Positions 56,374 through 64,000 of a stretch of DNA of 64,000 bases are shown one piece after another. A program made the translations under genes and the position numbers. Every line of letters starts with the position of its first letter. Position 1 is the first letter of the stretch. Origin of the DNA: Chitinophaga sancti (GTDB taxonomy: Bacteria; Bacteroidota; Bacteroidia; Chitinophagales; Chitinophagaceae); the NCBI RefSeq assembly GCF_034087045.1, contig NZ_CP139247.1, forward strand, positions 124,001-188,000, in the 5' to 3' direction. The notes under the pieces were generated by a model. It had not been told where the DNA came from. It saw only the letters and a program-made list of their open reading frames with translations, and did no database searches.

Positions 56374-56916
56374 ATGTTATACAAACAAGATGAAGAACTA
56401 CTGAGGGAAATACAGCAAGGGAATGAAGCTACCTTTGCAGATGTATACAACCACTACCAACCATTACTGCTACTAGAGGCTTATTATAAAATAAGGTCCT
56501 ATCCAGAAGCTGAAGATATGGTGCAGGAAATCTTTACTTCACTATGGCAGCGAAGGAAAGAATTATCCTTAAGTATTCCATTAAAGCATTACCTATTTAA
56601 AGCGGTACACCTTCAATACGCTTATAAATGCAGGAAAAGCGAAGTAGCGCGCAAATTCATACAACATACATTGTATGTGTCAAGAGAAGCTGCCACTAAT
56701 TATGTGCTGGAAAATAAAGAAATATACCGGCAAATAAAGGAGGCCATTGCATCAGTTTCTGCCCCCGCCACTCGCAGAGCTTTTGAGCTATTATATATTG
56801 AAGATAAATCGCATAAAGAGATTGCTGTAGATATGAATATCCAGCCACAGGTAGTAAAAAACCAGGTAAGCAGGGCCTTGAAAATAATTCGCTCTCACTT
56901 GAAAAAAGTAATATGA
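56374..56916 (+). CDS. FecI-type ECF RNA polymerase sigma factor
   Basis: 180 residues. Region 2 is FADVYNHYQPLLLLEAYYKI with EAEDMVQEIFTSLWQRRKEL. Region 4 is RRAFELLYIEDKSHKEIAVD, followed by IQPQVVKNQVSRALKIIRSH. It is clearly paralogous to the sigma factor at 49542. FecR follows 40 bp downstream, the standard sigma/anti-sigma pair. Unlike the usual order, no SusC follows; the next gene is an S9 peptidase on the other strand. Confidence 0.93.
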   Translation: MLYKQDEELLREIQQGNEATFADVYNHYQPLLLLEAYYKIRSYPEAEDMVQEIFTSLWQRRKELSLSIPLKHYLFKAVHLQYAYKCRKSEVARKFIQHTLYVSREAATNYVLENKEIYRQIKEAIASVSAPATRRAFELLYIEDKSHKEIAVDMNIQPQVVKNQVSRALKIIRSHLKKVI

Positions 56917-56956
56917 AAATGTTACTTTGAGGTGATATCAGCAATTTATCAATATC

Positions 56957-58078
56957 ATGAATATAGACAATGACCTGATACACCGCTTGGTACTGGAAGA
57001 ACTGGCAGGTGTTATTAGCGATGAAGACCAAGCTTACCTCAAAAAAACTATCCGGGAAAACCCCGAAGCTTTTAACATTTGGATGGAGACAAGATCCATT
57101 CTTGATACTCCCGATGTAAAAGCATTCCTTGAATCCCCCCGTCCAGTTGAAGATATCTTCCATGCGTCATTGAAGAAAAGGAATGGATTTGGACACTGGG
57201 GATTTTCTTTGAGTATGGCAGCGATATTAATAGCCGGTTTTTGCATCTTTCGTTTGTATTATCCTCCTAAAGCTGCTGTTCAAATAGCTATTGCTAAAAC
57301 TGAACTAGTTAATAATAAGAATATCAAATTAGATCTACCAGGAGAAGGAACTGTTGACCTTTCTCAGCAACAAGGCAATGTGAAATTAAATGCTATTAGC
57401 TTAAATAATACGCAAAACTCACTCACCTATGATGCCGGGAAGAATAATTCATATAAATTGGCGACCTTAACTATTCCCGTTGGGAAAGACTATAAAATAA
57501 CTTTGGGCGATGGAAGCAATGTATGGTTGAATTCCACTACTAAAATGCAATTTCCATTAAACTTTACTGATCATTCCAGGGATATTTACATTGATGGGGA
57601 AGCATATATAGAAGTAGCGAAAGATACTAAGCCATTTGTAGTACATCTACCAGGCTCCACTGTACAGGTATTAGGTACTGCTTTTAATGTAAATTCATAT
57701 GATAAAGGGAATATCCAGGTTGCATTGGTAAGTGGCTCTGTCAAGGTGAATGCTAACAACGACACAGTTCAACTGAAGCCAGGGGATGAGCTTACCCTTA
57801 AGTTCTCTGCCCTAAACATTACACCTTTTGATGAACAAAACTTGCTAAGCTGGAGACAGGGGATCTATTTTTTCAACAATTCCCCAGTATCCCAGATTAT
57901 AAAAGTCTTAACCAGGTGGTTTAGTAATGAAATTGTGATAGATAATCCTGATAGAAACAATATTCGATTTACAGGAATGATCAATCGGAATGAACCCATA
58001 GATAACTCATTGGATCTTCTTAAATCAACAAATGAGTTTGACTATTATAAAAAAGGGGATACTATTCACATAAAATAA
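56957..58078 (+). CDS. FecR-family anti-sigma factor
   Basis: 373 residues. A cytoplasmic N-terminal part (1-78) that binds the sigma factor is followed by one membrane helix (about 81-100, WGFSLSMAAILIAGFCIFRL). The periplasmic FecR domain has IYIDGEAYIEVAKDTKPFVV, VLGTAFNVNSYD and VALVSGSVKV. A C-terminal DUF4974/STN-binding-type domain carries PVSQIIKVLTRWFSNEIVID. It relays a signal from the STN domain of a TonB receptor to the sigma factor at 56374. No SusC gene is adjacent, so its receptor is encoded elsewhere, possibly one of the STN-containing SusC genes here. Confidence 0.93.
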   Translation: MNIDNDLIHRLVLEELAGVISDEDQAYLKKTIRENPEAFNIWMETRSILDTPDVKAFLESPRPVEDIFHASLKKRNGFGHWGFSLSMAAILIAGFCIFRLYYPPKAAVQIAIAKTELVNNKNIKLDLPGEGTVDLSQQQGNVKLNAISLNNTQNSLTYDAGKNNSYKLATLTIPVGKDYKITLGDGSNVWLNSTTKMQFPLNFTDHSRDIYIDGEAYIEVAKDTKPFVVHLPGSTVQVLGTAFNVNSYDKGNIQVALVSGSVKVNANNDTVQLKPGDELTLKFSALNITPFDEQNLLSWRQGIYFFNNSPVSQIIKVLTRWFSNEIVIDNPDRNNIRFTGMINRNEPIDNSLDLLKSTNEFDYYKKGDTIHIK

Positions 58079-58087
58079 CCTGTTATT

Positions 58088-60703
58088 TCAAAACCCACCA
58101 TCAATCCCCTTCATTTTAGCCGGAATTCCATCTCTCATCCATCTTGGCTCAGGCGCACCCTTTAAGTAATGATCAAAAAACTGCGTCATCCTCCTGGTAT
58201 AATCAATAGTATTCTTCGGAATTAACACATGGTGACCTTCTCCATCATATTGTAATAACCAAACCTTCTTCTGCAATCTTCGCAATGACAGAAACATTTC
58301 CATTCCTTGGGTAAATGGTACAATTCCATCATCTTTATTACTCATTAATAACAACGGGGTTGTCACCTTATCAGCAAATAACACCGGTGAATTTTCAATG
58401 TATAAATCAGGCCGCTCCCATAATGTAGCCCCTATTCTATTTTGAGAATCCTCAAAGAAAAATTGCCGACTCTGACCTCCACCCATTATAGAATTATAAT
58501 CACTGATAAAATCTGATAGACTGGAACCAGCTACTGCTGCCGCAAATCGATTAGAATGGGTGATTATATAATTGGTCTCAAATCCACTAAAACTATGCCC
58601 CTGTAACCCCATCTTGGTTGTATCGATCCAGGGAAATTTAGATAAATAATCAGCGGCACTCTCTACAGCCCTTAATGCACTTCTACCAGGATATCCTATT
58701 TCATAATCTATATCAGGTGTAAATACCAAATAGTCCCGACTTACAAACCAGGGAATATTCAATAATCCATAGGTATAACCAGGCACTTGAAACCTATTCA
58801 ACTCGTCAGACATCCTTTCATAATAATGGAAAATGATTGGATATTTCTTAGTAGAATCAAAACTTCCAGGTAAATGCAATACCCCTTGTAATAATTTCCC
58901 TTCAGGTGTTCTCCAACTTATCAACCTGGTTTTCTCCCAACGACATGTTTCTTCAGGATTAACATTACTTATTTTCGAAAATGATATAAAGTCATCTGTA
59001 TAATAATAATTAGGAGATTCTGTGGCACTATTTCTCAAGACTAAATAACGCTTACTATATTTCGCCTTTAATGGCGACATACCGCCCAAAACTACATCTT
59101 CCACATCATATATATAAGGTCCAATTGTCAACTTACGTAACGATCCAGGCTTCCCTATCTTGACGCTATAAAACCCATTGTCTTTAGTAAAATGATTGAA
59201 TGCATTTAATATTATAGGTTCTGAAGGGTCAATTACCCGATTTCCCATCCAACACCTACCTATTATTCGAAAAGTAATATTATTACTTCTCCCAAATCCA
59301 TCAGTTATACATACAGGTTGCCTCATTCCATTTGGGTCTGCTAACCAGATATCATAACGGTCATTTACTAAAACGCCAGTATTATTAGGTAACCAACCAG
59401 GAATGGAGATTTGCCTGGTATCCTGGGTAAATTTCAAAGCACTGTCTTCTAACGGAATTGGTAAACTAGCGGTTATATTGTTTAATTGATGAGTCAACAA
59501 ATTATAGGTAAAATAATCTTTAGACAAGCTATCCATGCCCACCATGTAGGTTCTATCCGGCGAAAAACCAATGTTATCATATAGTTGTAATTTTATTCTC
59601 TTACCATTAAATACATCAATTAAAAAAATATTATTTAATGCCAATGGATTCCAACTTTGTTCAAAAGGATCTCCAATTCTATTATTAATAATACCAGGTC
59701 TTTCATTCCCTTCACCAGGATTTAAATCAATATGTTCATTTTCATATTGCAATCGGATAATTTCCTTATCAATAAAATTATAAACCAATACATAATCTCT
59801 CCTTCTTTTCTCCATCAGCTGTAAGGACTGTAATTGTTCATCCTTGTAACTATACACATCTACTAAAACTGAATTGGCTAAAGGCTTAGGCAATTCTTTA
59901 TCTATTATCGTAAAAAATAAATGCTCACTATCACCACTAAATCCTTTAATCCCTGAAATATTAAACCTGGCATCTATTCCTGGGGTTTGATCATCTATGA
60001 TTGGGATTGCCTTACTCATGCCATCAGCATAATAAAAAACCTGATGCAGATTATTGGGTAACAAAAAAGCATAGTGTTTATTACCAGGAGAGATGACCAG
60101 GTTACTTACATCACTCCCCTCCCCATTCCAGATGAGCTGTTCTGTACCTTTATTTAAATCGAAGATAGATAAAGAATAAACGGTAGAATCCTGGGTTGGC
60201 TTGAGCAAAACAATTCTTTCTCCATTTTCACTAGTCCAATAATTCCTAACCTTTCCCAATTTGATAATAGTTACATCCTCAATAGATTTAACAAATAATG
60301 AATCATTATTCTTTTTATAAATTAAATACTCATGATTATCTTTTGAGAAAACCCGGGATTCCTTCAAATTGTCAACATAGTGAATACTAAAATCCTTTAA
60401 TGAAACTAAGCCAATGCTATCTTTCAATCTGACCACCAGGATGTGGCTATTGTCAGTAAATTTCACCATATCACCTCCTGCAATTACAAGCTCTTTCTTA
60501 TTGCTAAGATTCTTTATTACCAACTCAGCATGGCCAGTTCTACCTTTTCTTTGAGTATAGGTAACATAATTACCATCATTACTGATAGTACCATTACTGA
60601 CAGACATCCAATTGTCAATAATTGTACTATCGATTACATTTTTCTGCGCAGTGGCACCACAATAAATCAAGCTTATAATAACTGTTAACAACAACGATTT
60701 CAT
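58088..60703 (-). CDS. Secreted S9 family (prolyl oligopeptidase-type) serine peptidase
   Basis: 871 residues. Signal peptide MKSLLLTVIISLIYCGATAQ, shared block STIIDNWMSVSNGTISNDGN, propeller-like middle, and the peptidase domain with GLQGHSFSGFETN (Ser about 704), NKDDGIVPFTQ (Asp about 792) and GEGHHVL (His about 824). It is much closer to the S9 protein at 7663 than to the one at 41507. It converges with FecR with only 9 bp between the stops and no visible terminator there, so transcripts may overlap. Confidence 0.92.
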   Translation of the reverse strand: MKSLLLTVIISLIYCGATAQKNVIDSTIIDNWMSVSNGTISNDGNYVTYTQRKGRTGHAELVIKNLSNKKELVIAGGDMVKFTDNSHILVVRLKDSIGLVSLKDFSIHYVDNLKESRVFSKDNHEYLIYKKNNDSLFVKSIEDVTIIKLGKVRNYWTSENGERIVLLKPTQDSTVYSLSIFDLNKGTEQLIWNGEGSDVSNLVISPGNKHYAFLLPNNLHQVFYYADGMSKAIPIIDDQTPGIDARFNISGIKGFSGDSEHLFFTIIDKELPKPLANSVLVDVYSYKDEQLQSLQLMEKRRRDYVLVYNFIDKEIIRLQYENEHIDLNPGEGNERPGIINNRIGDPFEQSWNPLALNNIFLIDVFNGKRIKLQLYDNIGFSPDRTYMVGMDSLSKDYFTYNLLTHQLNNITASLPIPLEDSALKFTQDTRQISIPGWLPNNTGVLVNDRYDIWLADPNGMRQPVCITDGFGRSNNITFRIIGRCWMGNRVIDPSEPIILNAFNHFTKDNGFYSVKIGKPGSLRKLTIGPYIYDVEDVVLGGMSPLKAKYSKRYLVLRNSATESPNYYYTDDFISFSKISNVNPEETCRWEKTRLISWRTPEGKLLQGVLHLPGSFDSTKKYPIIFHYYERMSDELNRFQVPGYTYGLLNIPWFVSRDYLVFTPDIDYEIGYPGRSALRAVESAADYLSKFPWIDTTKMGLQGHSFSGFETNYIITHSNRFAAAVAGSSLSDFISDYNSIMGGGQSRQFFFEDSQNRIGATLWERPDLYIENSPVLFADKVTTPLLLMSNKDDGIVPFTQGMEMFLSLRRLQKKVWLLQYDGEGHHVLIPKNTIDYTRRMTQFFDHYLKGAPEPRWMRDGIPAKMKGIDGGF

Positions 60704-60844
60704 GTTTGAAATTTAGGGATTAATAAAAGAGAACGTGGTTAACTTATCCTGCTATTCGAATTAAACTTCAAATTAAAAATTATTACTTAAATATAATCTT
60801 TTAGGAGGTTATACTATACATCTATTCCCTCCTTATTAAACAAA

Positions 60845-60882
60845 AATGGAGCATTCACCCGTTCCCAGGTGAATGCTCCATT
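60845..60882. terminator. Terminator after the sigma-like gene pair
   Basis: AATGGAGCATTCACC pairs perfectly with GGTGAATGCTCCATT (15 bp, 8-nt loop). On the minus strand the stem is followed by TTTTG, so it ends the operon 61898-60909. Confidence 0.85.
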
Positions 60883-60908
60883 CAATTATTTTTTGCATAT
60901 CCATATCC

Positions 60909-61427
60909 TTAAATATTCCCCCCTACAGCCAACTTCAACATAATCAACACCAACCTCATTTCTCCTCTCACATTCCCCAATCTCTTATTCATCTCACACG
61001 AAATCTCAAAATAATCCTTCTCCTGCACCACATACAATACCGCCATTTTCGCCTGCTCTGCCGGGTACAACTTATCCTCAAGCTGGTTAATCAATCTCGT
61101 TATATCCCCCCAATTAACCCTATTTTTATCCTTCTCCCCAACACAAGCCAACAGGGACCTGACCACATAAGGGCGATCTGCTATCGACCAACTAGTTTGT
61201 TCAACCGCATCAAGTAAAAATTCTTTAAGATCCACGATCTTCCGCATTTTCCTCCTATTATACCAAAATACGGCAAACATTTTCTCCACAACAATTGTCG
61301 CCTCATCCTGATCTTTCAAAATCATATAGGCTCTAATCCTTAATAAGGTGGCGTATCTATCATGAATCTCCTTTAATGCACTTTTATCACCATCGCAAAA
61401 CCGATTAATCAAGTTAATTTCATTCAT
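60909..61427 (-). CDS. Degenerate ECF sigma-like protein
   Basis: 172 residues. The N-terminus keeps the region-2 pattern of ECF sigma factors: LINRFCDGDKSALKEIHDRY and EATIVVEKMFAVFWYNRRKM. The C-terminal part (KMAVLYVVQEKDYFEISCEM, then GNVRGEMRLVLIMLKLAV) resembles region 4 but with a poor helix-turn-helix. It lies 42 bp downstream of a similar gene. It could be a diverged sigma factor or a regulator derived from one. Confidence in its promoter-binding ability is low. Confidence 0.6.
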   Translation of the reverse strand: MNEINLINRFCDGDKSALKEIHDRYATLLRIRAYMILKDQDEATIVVEKMFAVFWYNRRKMRKIVDLKEFLLDAVEQTSWSIADRPYVVRSLLACVGEKDKNRVNWGDITRLINQLEDKLYPAEQAKMAVLYVVQEKDYFEISCEMNKRLGNVRGEMRLVLIMLKLAVGGNI

Positions 61428-61469
61428 AAGAGATAAATTTTAGGATGAGCAAATAATCTGTAATAACTC

Positions 61470-61898
61470 CTACTCGATCTTATTTCCTGGCCGGGGAAGA
61501 AACATATAAAGCCATTCCCGCCACCGGTCCCAATAAATAGCCGCCATGACGTAACTCCATGGTTGAGCCACAAAACTGCTCTGCAACTGGAGCGTTCCGT
61601 CACACAACAGGGTATAACCTTTTCCATCAACCCGAATGCAAGCCTTAATTTTCCTACTATCCTTATCCACTGTTTCATAGAGGTAATCAACAATCTCTTC
61701 CCTGCTATAAAAAGATTCCCGATCATTCCATAATTTACTGAATGCCCTTTCTACGACTTCCGTAGCGGTATCCTCATCTTTTATCAGGGAATAGGCTCTC
61801 CCCCATAAATACTTAATACACATGGAATATAGCTCCATATGCGCATCAGGATTCCCTTCCCTAAATTGGGTAATAAATTCTTTTTCGTCTTCAATCAT
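61470..61898 (-). CDS. Degenerate ECF sigma-like protein, region 2 only
   Basis: 142 residues. FITQFREGNPDAHMELYSMC and DTATEVVERAFSKLWNDRES are an ECF region-2 pattern. The rest (KIKACIRVDGKGYTLLCDGT to FLPRPGNKIE) has no region 4 helix-turn-helix. It is the first gene of a two-gene unit with the sigma-like protein at 60909. A protein with region 2 but no region 4 might bind core polymerase without a -35 contact; this is inference. Confidence 0.55.
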   Translation of the reverse strand: MIEDEKEFITQFREGNPDAHMELYSMCIKYLWGRAYSLIKDEDTATEVVERAFSKLWNDRESFYSREEIVDYLYETVDKDSRKIKACIRVDGKGYTLLCDGTLQLQSSFVAQPWSYVMAAIYWDRWREWLYMFLPRPGNKIE

Positions 61899-62132
61899 TG
61901 TAGATGATTTTTATTGAAGAAAAATTATCGATATGTCAAAGTCCTGGATCTCTCCACTAACACTATCTCGCTCTAATTAATAATTGCGGAAAAAAGAAAA
62001 TCATAACATTTAAAAGATGAGTATTTTCTCTATTTAACAATATTATTTTTAGGTTGTGCTAAAATGGATAACATTCACATTATACAGTACTTAAAAAGCA
62101 ATTCACATAACTTCACTCAAGAACATTTTAGT

Positions 62133-62171
62133 AAAAAAGCTGCCTGGCAAAACCTGAGTATTACCAGGCAG
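62133..62171 (-). terminator. Intrinsic terminator after peptide 4
   Basis: On the minus strand CTGCCTGG pairs with CCAGGCAG over a 16-nt loop, followed by CTTTTTT. It ends the SusD-peptide transcript. The rest of the gap 61899-62188 shows nothing else. Confidence 0.8.
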
Positions 62172-62188
62172 TGTAAAGCCCTGGTGAA

Positions 62189-62527
62189 TCACTGGTCTTC
62201 ATCATCATAAATGGTAAGTGTCGACCAACGGCTGCCAGTGGCTATTGTGTACGTGTAGGGGCCTCCACCTATTATAGTGATGGTCAATGTGACCCCTGTA
62301 TACAATGGCCGCGTCACTGCTATAGTCGATTGGGTAATATCAGTAGGGAAAGTCCTATAAGGAGATAAGGTTGCATAAGTGAGCAAGCTACTCGCCCCCA
62401 GGTTAACGAATATCCCCGTTGTAGTTAAGTATAAATTACTCAACCCCCTACTTACTTTAAATGCCAGCAACCCATTTATTGCCAGGCAGATTACAATGAA
62501 TAAAAGAAGAATACGTGCTTTTTTCAT
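62189..62527 (-). CDS. Small Thr-rich secreted peptide (peptide 4)
   Basis: 112 residues, longer than its relatives. The leader MKKARILLLFIVICLAINGL then LAFK has the same 24-residue length and AFK end as peptides 1-3. The tail is Thr/Tyr-rich without Cys (LYLTTTGIFVNLGASSLL, TGVTLTITIIGGGPYTYTIA) and ends acidic (IYDDEDQ). It starts 87 bp after the SusD stop on the same strand, so it is probably the last gene of a SusC-SusD-peptide operon. Function unknown; the operon position supports a link between these peptides and SusC/SusD. Confidence 0.75.
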   Translation of the reverse strand: MKKARILLLFIVICLAINGLLAFKVSRGLSNLYLTTTGIFVNLGASSLLTYATLSPYRTFPTDITQSTIAVTRPLYTGVTLTITIIGGGPYTYTIATGSRWSTLTIYDDEDQ

Positions 62528-62614
62528 AACTCATATGTTTATGAAATAAAGGTATATACTCACCGATCGATGCAATTAGGACCCACTGCACCCAATTACT
62601 AGGTACAAGAATTT

Positions 62615-63979
62615 TCAGTAGCCTGTATTTTGCACAAGAGCGCGATCCAACTGCAGCTCATTTTCTGGAATTGGATACAGTTTTTTATAATCATCCCAAT
62701 TACCTCCCTTCCATTTCGTCACTTCCGGCATTACTACTTGTAATCCTTCTACCCGCTTCAGGTCAAACCAACGATGTCCCCATTCTGCAAATAACTCCAC
62801 CTGTCGCTCATGTTGTATCGCTACTGACAAAGCAGCGATAGTCGTATCCTTCATTGGTCCTAATCCAGCCCGCTCCCTAATCGCATTGATACACATAGCA
62901 CTCGTTGTGCGATCACCCAAATTAACCGCAGCTTCTGCCTTGATTAAATATAATTCTCCCAATCGCAACACCATTAAATACTCAGGATTTAATTTTACCT
63001 CCTCATAAACCTTATATTTATAGGGATAATAATAAACACTATCACCCACTATTACCTTATTTGTCCAGCTGGTTTTTCTCCGATCCCCTTTTTCAAATAC
63101 ATTCATTAAATAAGGGCTTAGATATACAGGTCTGTCTACATTAAATAGTTGTCCATCCAGGGTATAATCTGCTACAACTGGCTCTAATTGCCATATTGCC
63201 TCCTTGCTACCTTGAAGAAACACATTCCCAATTGGCGCTAATTCAAATAACGAAGTATTGTTGATGACACTATCCGCAGCTGCCATTGCCTCCTGCCATT
63301 TTTTTGAATATAAATAGACCCGTGCCAACAAAGCATTCACGGCCCATTTAGAAGGCCGCACTCTATCTGTAGAGAGAGTAGATATATCCGCTCTCAAATA
63401 CTGATCATTCATTAATTGCCTGGCTCTCAATAAATCATCCACCACCTGCTCATAGATTTTATCCACATTCGTTCTTGCCGCCAACTTATTATTTTGTGCA
63501 TCCGGGCTTAATAATAAAGGTACATCACCAAACAGCCCCACGAGATAACTATAACAAAATGCCCTTATGAAATAAGCTTCTCCCATTAATTGACTTTTTA
63601 CAGCCGGCGTCAGCGAATTTGAATTTCTAAGTCCTGCCAGTGCGCTATTTGCCACATAAATGTAATTGAACAATTTTGCCCATGCAGGCACCATCATTGG
63701 TGTAAGCGCATTTTGATAAACGGCCCTGAGCCCTTCATCACTATTCACTAACTTATACTCGTCTGCTGACAAACCTGCTATCAGCGATAGACTTTCATTA
63801 CCAGTGGCCGGTCCTCCACTACTCATGGTATAATATAATCCCGTCATCACGCTCGCAGCCGTAGCATCTGAAGCATATACAGTAGCTGATACAATCTTGT
63901 CTGTTGGCAATCCTGCATCTAATACCTTTTTACATCCACAAAAAAATAACAGGAGAAATATAATTGTATAAAGACGCAT
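62615..63979 (-). CDS. SusD/RagB-family nutrient-binding outer membrane lipoprotein
   Basis: 454 residues with signal and lipobox MRLYTIIFLLLFFCGCKK. SusD motifs: TVYASDATAASVMTGLYYTM, FIRAFCYSYLVGLFGDVPLL, IQHERQVELFAEWGHRWFDL and the C-terminal RALVQNTGY. It is the partner of a SusC that must lie just beyond the right window edge. The peptide 4 gene follows in the same operon. The three SusD proteins of the window are clear homologues of each other. Confidence 0.94.
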   Translation of the reverse strand: MRLYTIIFLLLFFCGCKKVLDAGLPTDKIVSATVYASDATAASVMTGLYYTMSSGGPATGNESLSLIAGLSADEYKLVNSDEGLRAVYQNALTPMMVPAWAKLFNYIYVANSALAGLRNSNSLTPAVKSQLMGEAYFIRAFCYSYLVGLFGDVPLLLSPDAQNNKLAARTNVDKIYEQVVDDLLRARQLMNDQYLRADISTLSTDRVRPSKWAVNALLARVYLYSKKWQEAMAAADSVINNTSLFELAPIGNVFLQGSKEAIWQLEPVVADYTLDGQLFNVDRPVYLSPYLMNVFEKGDRRKTSWTNKVIVGDSVYYYPYKYKVYEEVKLNPEYLMVLRLGELYLIKAEAAVNLGDRTTSAMCINAIRERAGLGPMKDTTIAALSVAIQHERQVELFAEWGHRWFDLKRVEGLQVVMPEVTKWKGGNWDDYKKLYPIPENELQLDRALVQNTGY

Positions 63980-64000
63980 GACTTGATATTATAAAGTAAT

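Noticed and set aside
61424..61726. 100-residue minus-strand frame overlapping the sigma-like gene
   Set aside because: Shadow of the 61470-61898 gene in another frame; no region-2 or other motif of its own.

Overview
The window looks like accessory DNA from a Bacteroidota genome, probably a Chitinophaga-like member of the Chitinophagaceae. The evidence is three SusD-type lipoproteins and two SusC-type TonB receptors carrying N-terminal STN domains, FecI-type ECF sigma factors with a FecR anti-sigma factor, AT-rich intergenic DNA with weak Shine-Dalgarno sites, and many IS66, IS21 and IS3 elements. No rRNA, tRNA or CRISPR array was seen. The genus is an inference.

Layout: 1-4.7 kb holds two IS21-family units plus an internally deleted third. 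4.77-7.33 kb is an intact IS66 with an 8-bp target duplication. 7.66-17.9 kb is locus A: a secreted S9 peptidase, a small Thr/Cys-rich secreted peptide, SusD, SusC and a secreted thioredoxin. 18.0-28.5 kb is a nested mobile region: a recombinase-in-trio (RIT) element whose first recombinase is split by an IS66 element, whose tnpC is in turn split by a group II intron. 28.6-38.5 kb is locus B: two class III-type lanthionine synthetases (LanKC), a thioredoxin-fold lipoprotein and a divergent flavoprotein/glycosyltransferase fusion. 38.5-41.4 kb holds an IS3 element, a second peptide gene and IS debris. 41.5-50.7 kb is locus C: S9 peptidase, SusD, SusC, divergent sigma factor and a third peptide. 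51.0-58.1 kb is a plus-strand run: beta-barrel protein, unknown protein, serine protease interrupted by an in-frame TGA, small protein, sigma factor, FecR. 58.1-64.0 kb holds a third S9 peptidase, two degenerate sigma-like proteins, a fourth peptide and SusD (its SusC lies outside the window).

The most interesting pattern is the recurrence of one gene set. Four small peptides share a signal-like leader of exactly 24 residues ending in Ala-Phe-Lys, followed by Thr/Ser-rich and partly Cys-containing tails. Each lies near a SusC/SusD pair and, in most cases, a secreted S9 peptidase. Two LanKC enzymes sit between them. One reading is a modified-peptide system: peptides dehydrated or cyclised by LanKC, trimmed by prolyl-oligopeptidase-type S9 enzymes, and sensed or transported through STN-containing SusC/SusD under FecI/FecR control. 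That connection is inference. The leader looks like a Sec signal, and nothing in the sequence proves that the LanKC enzymes act on these peptides.
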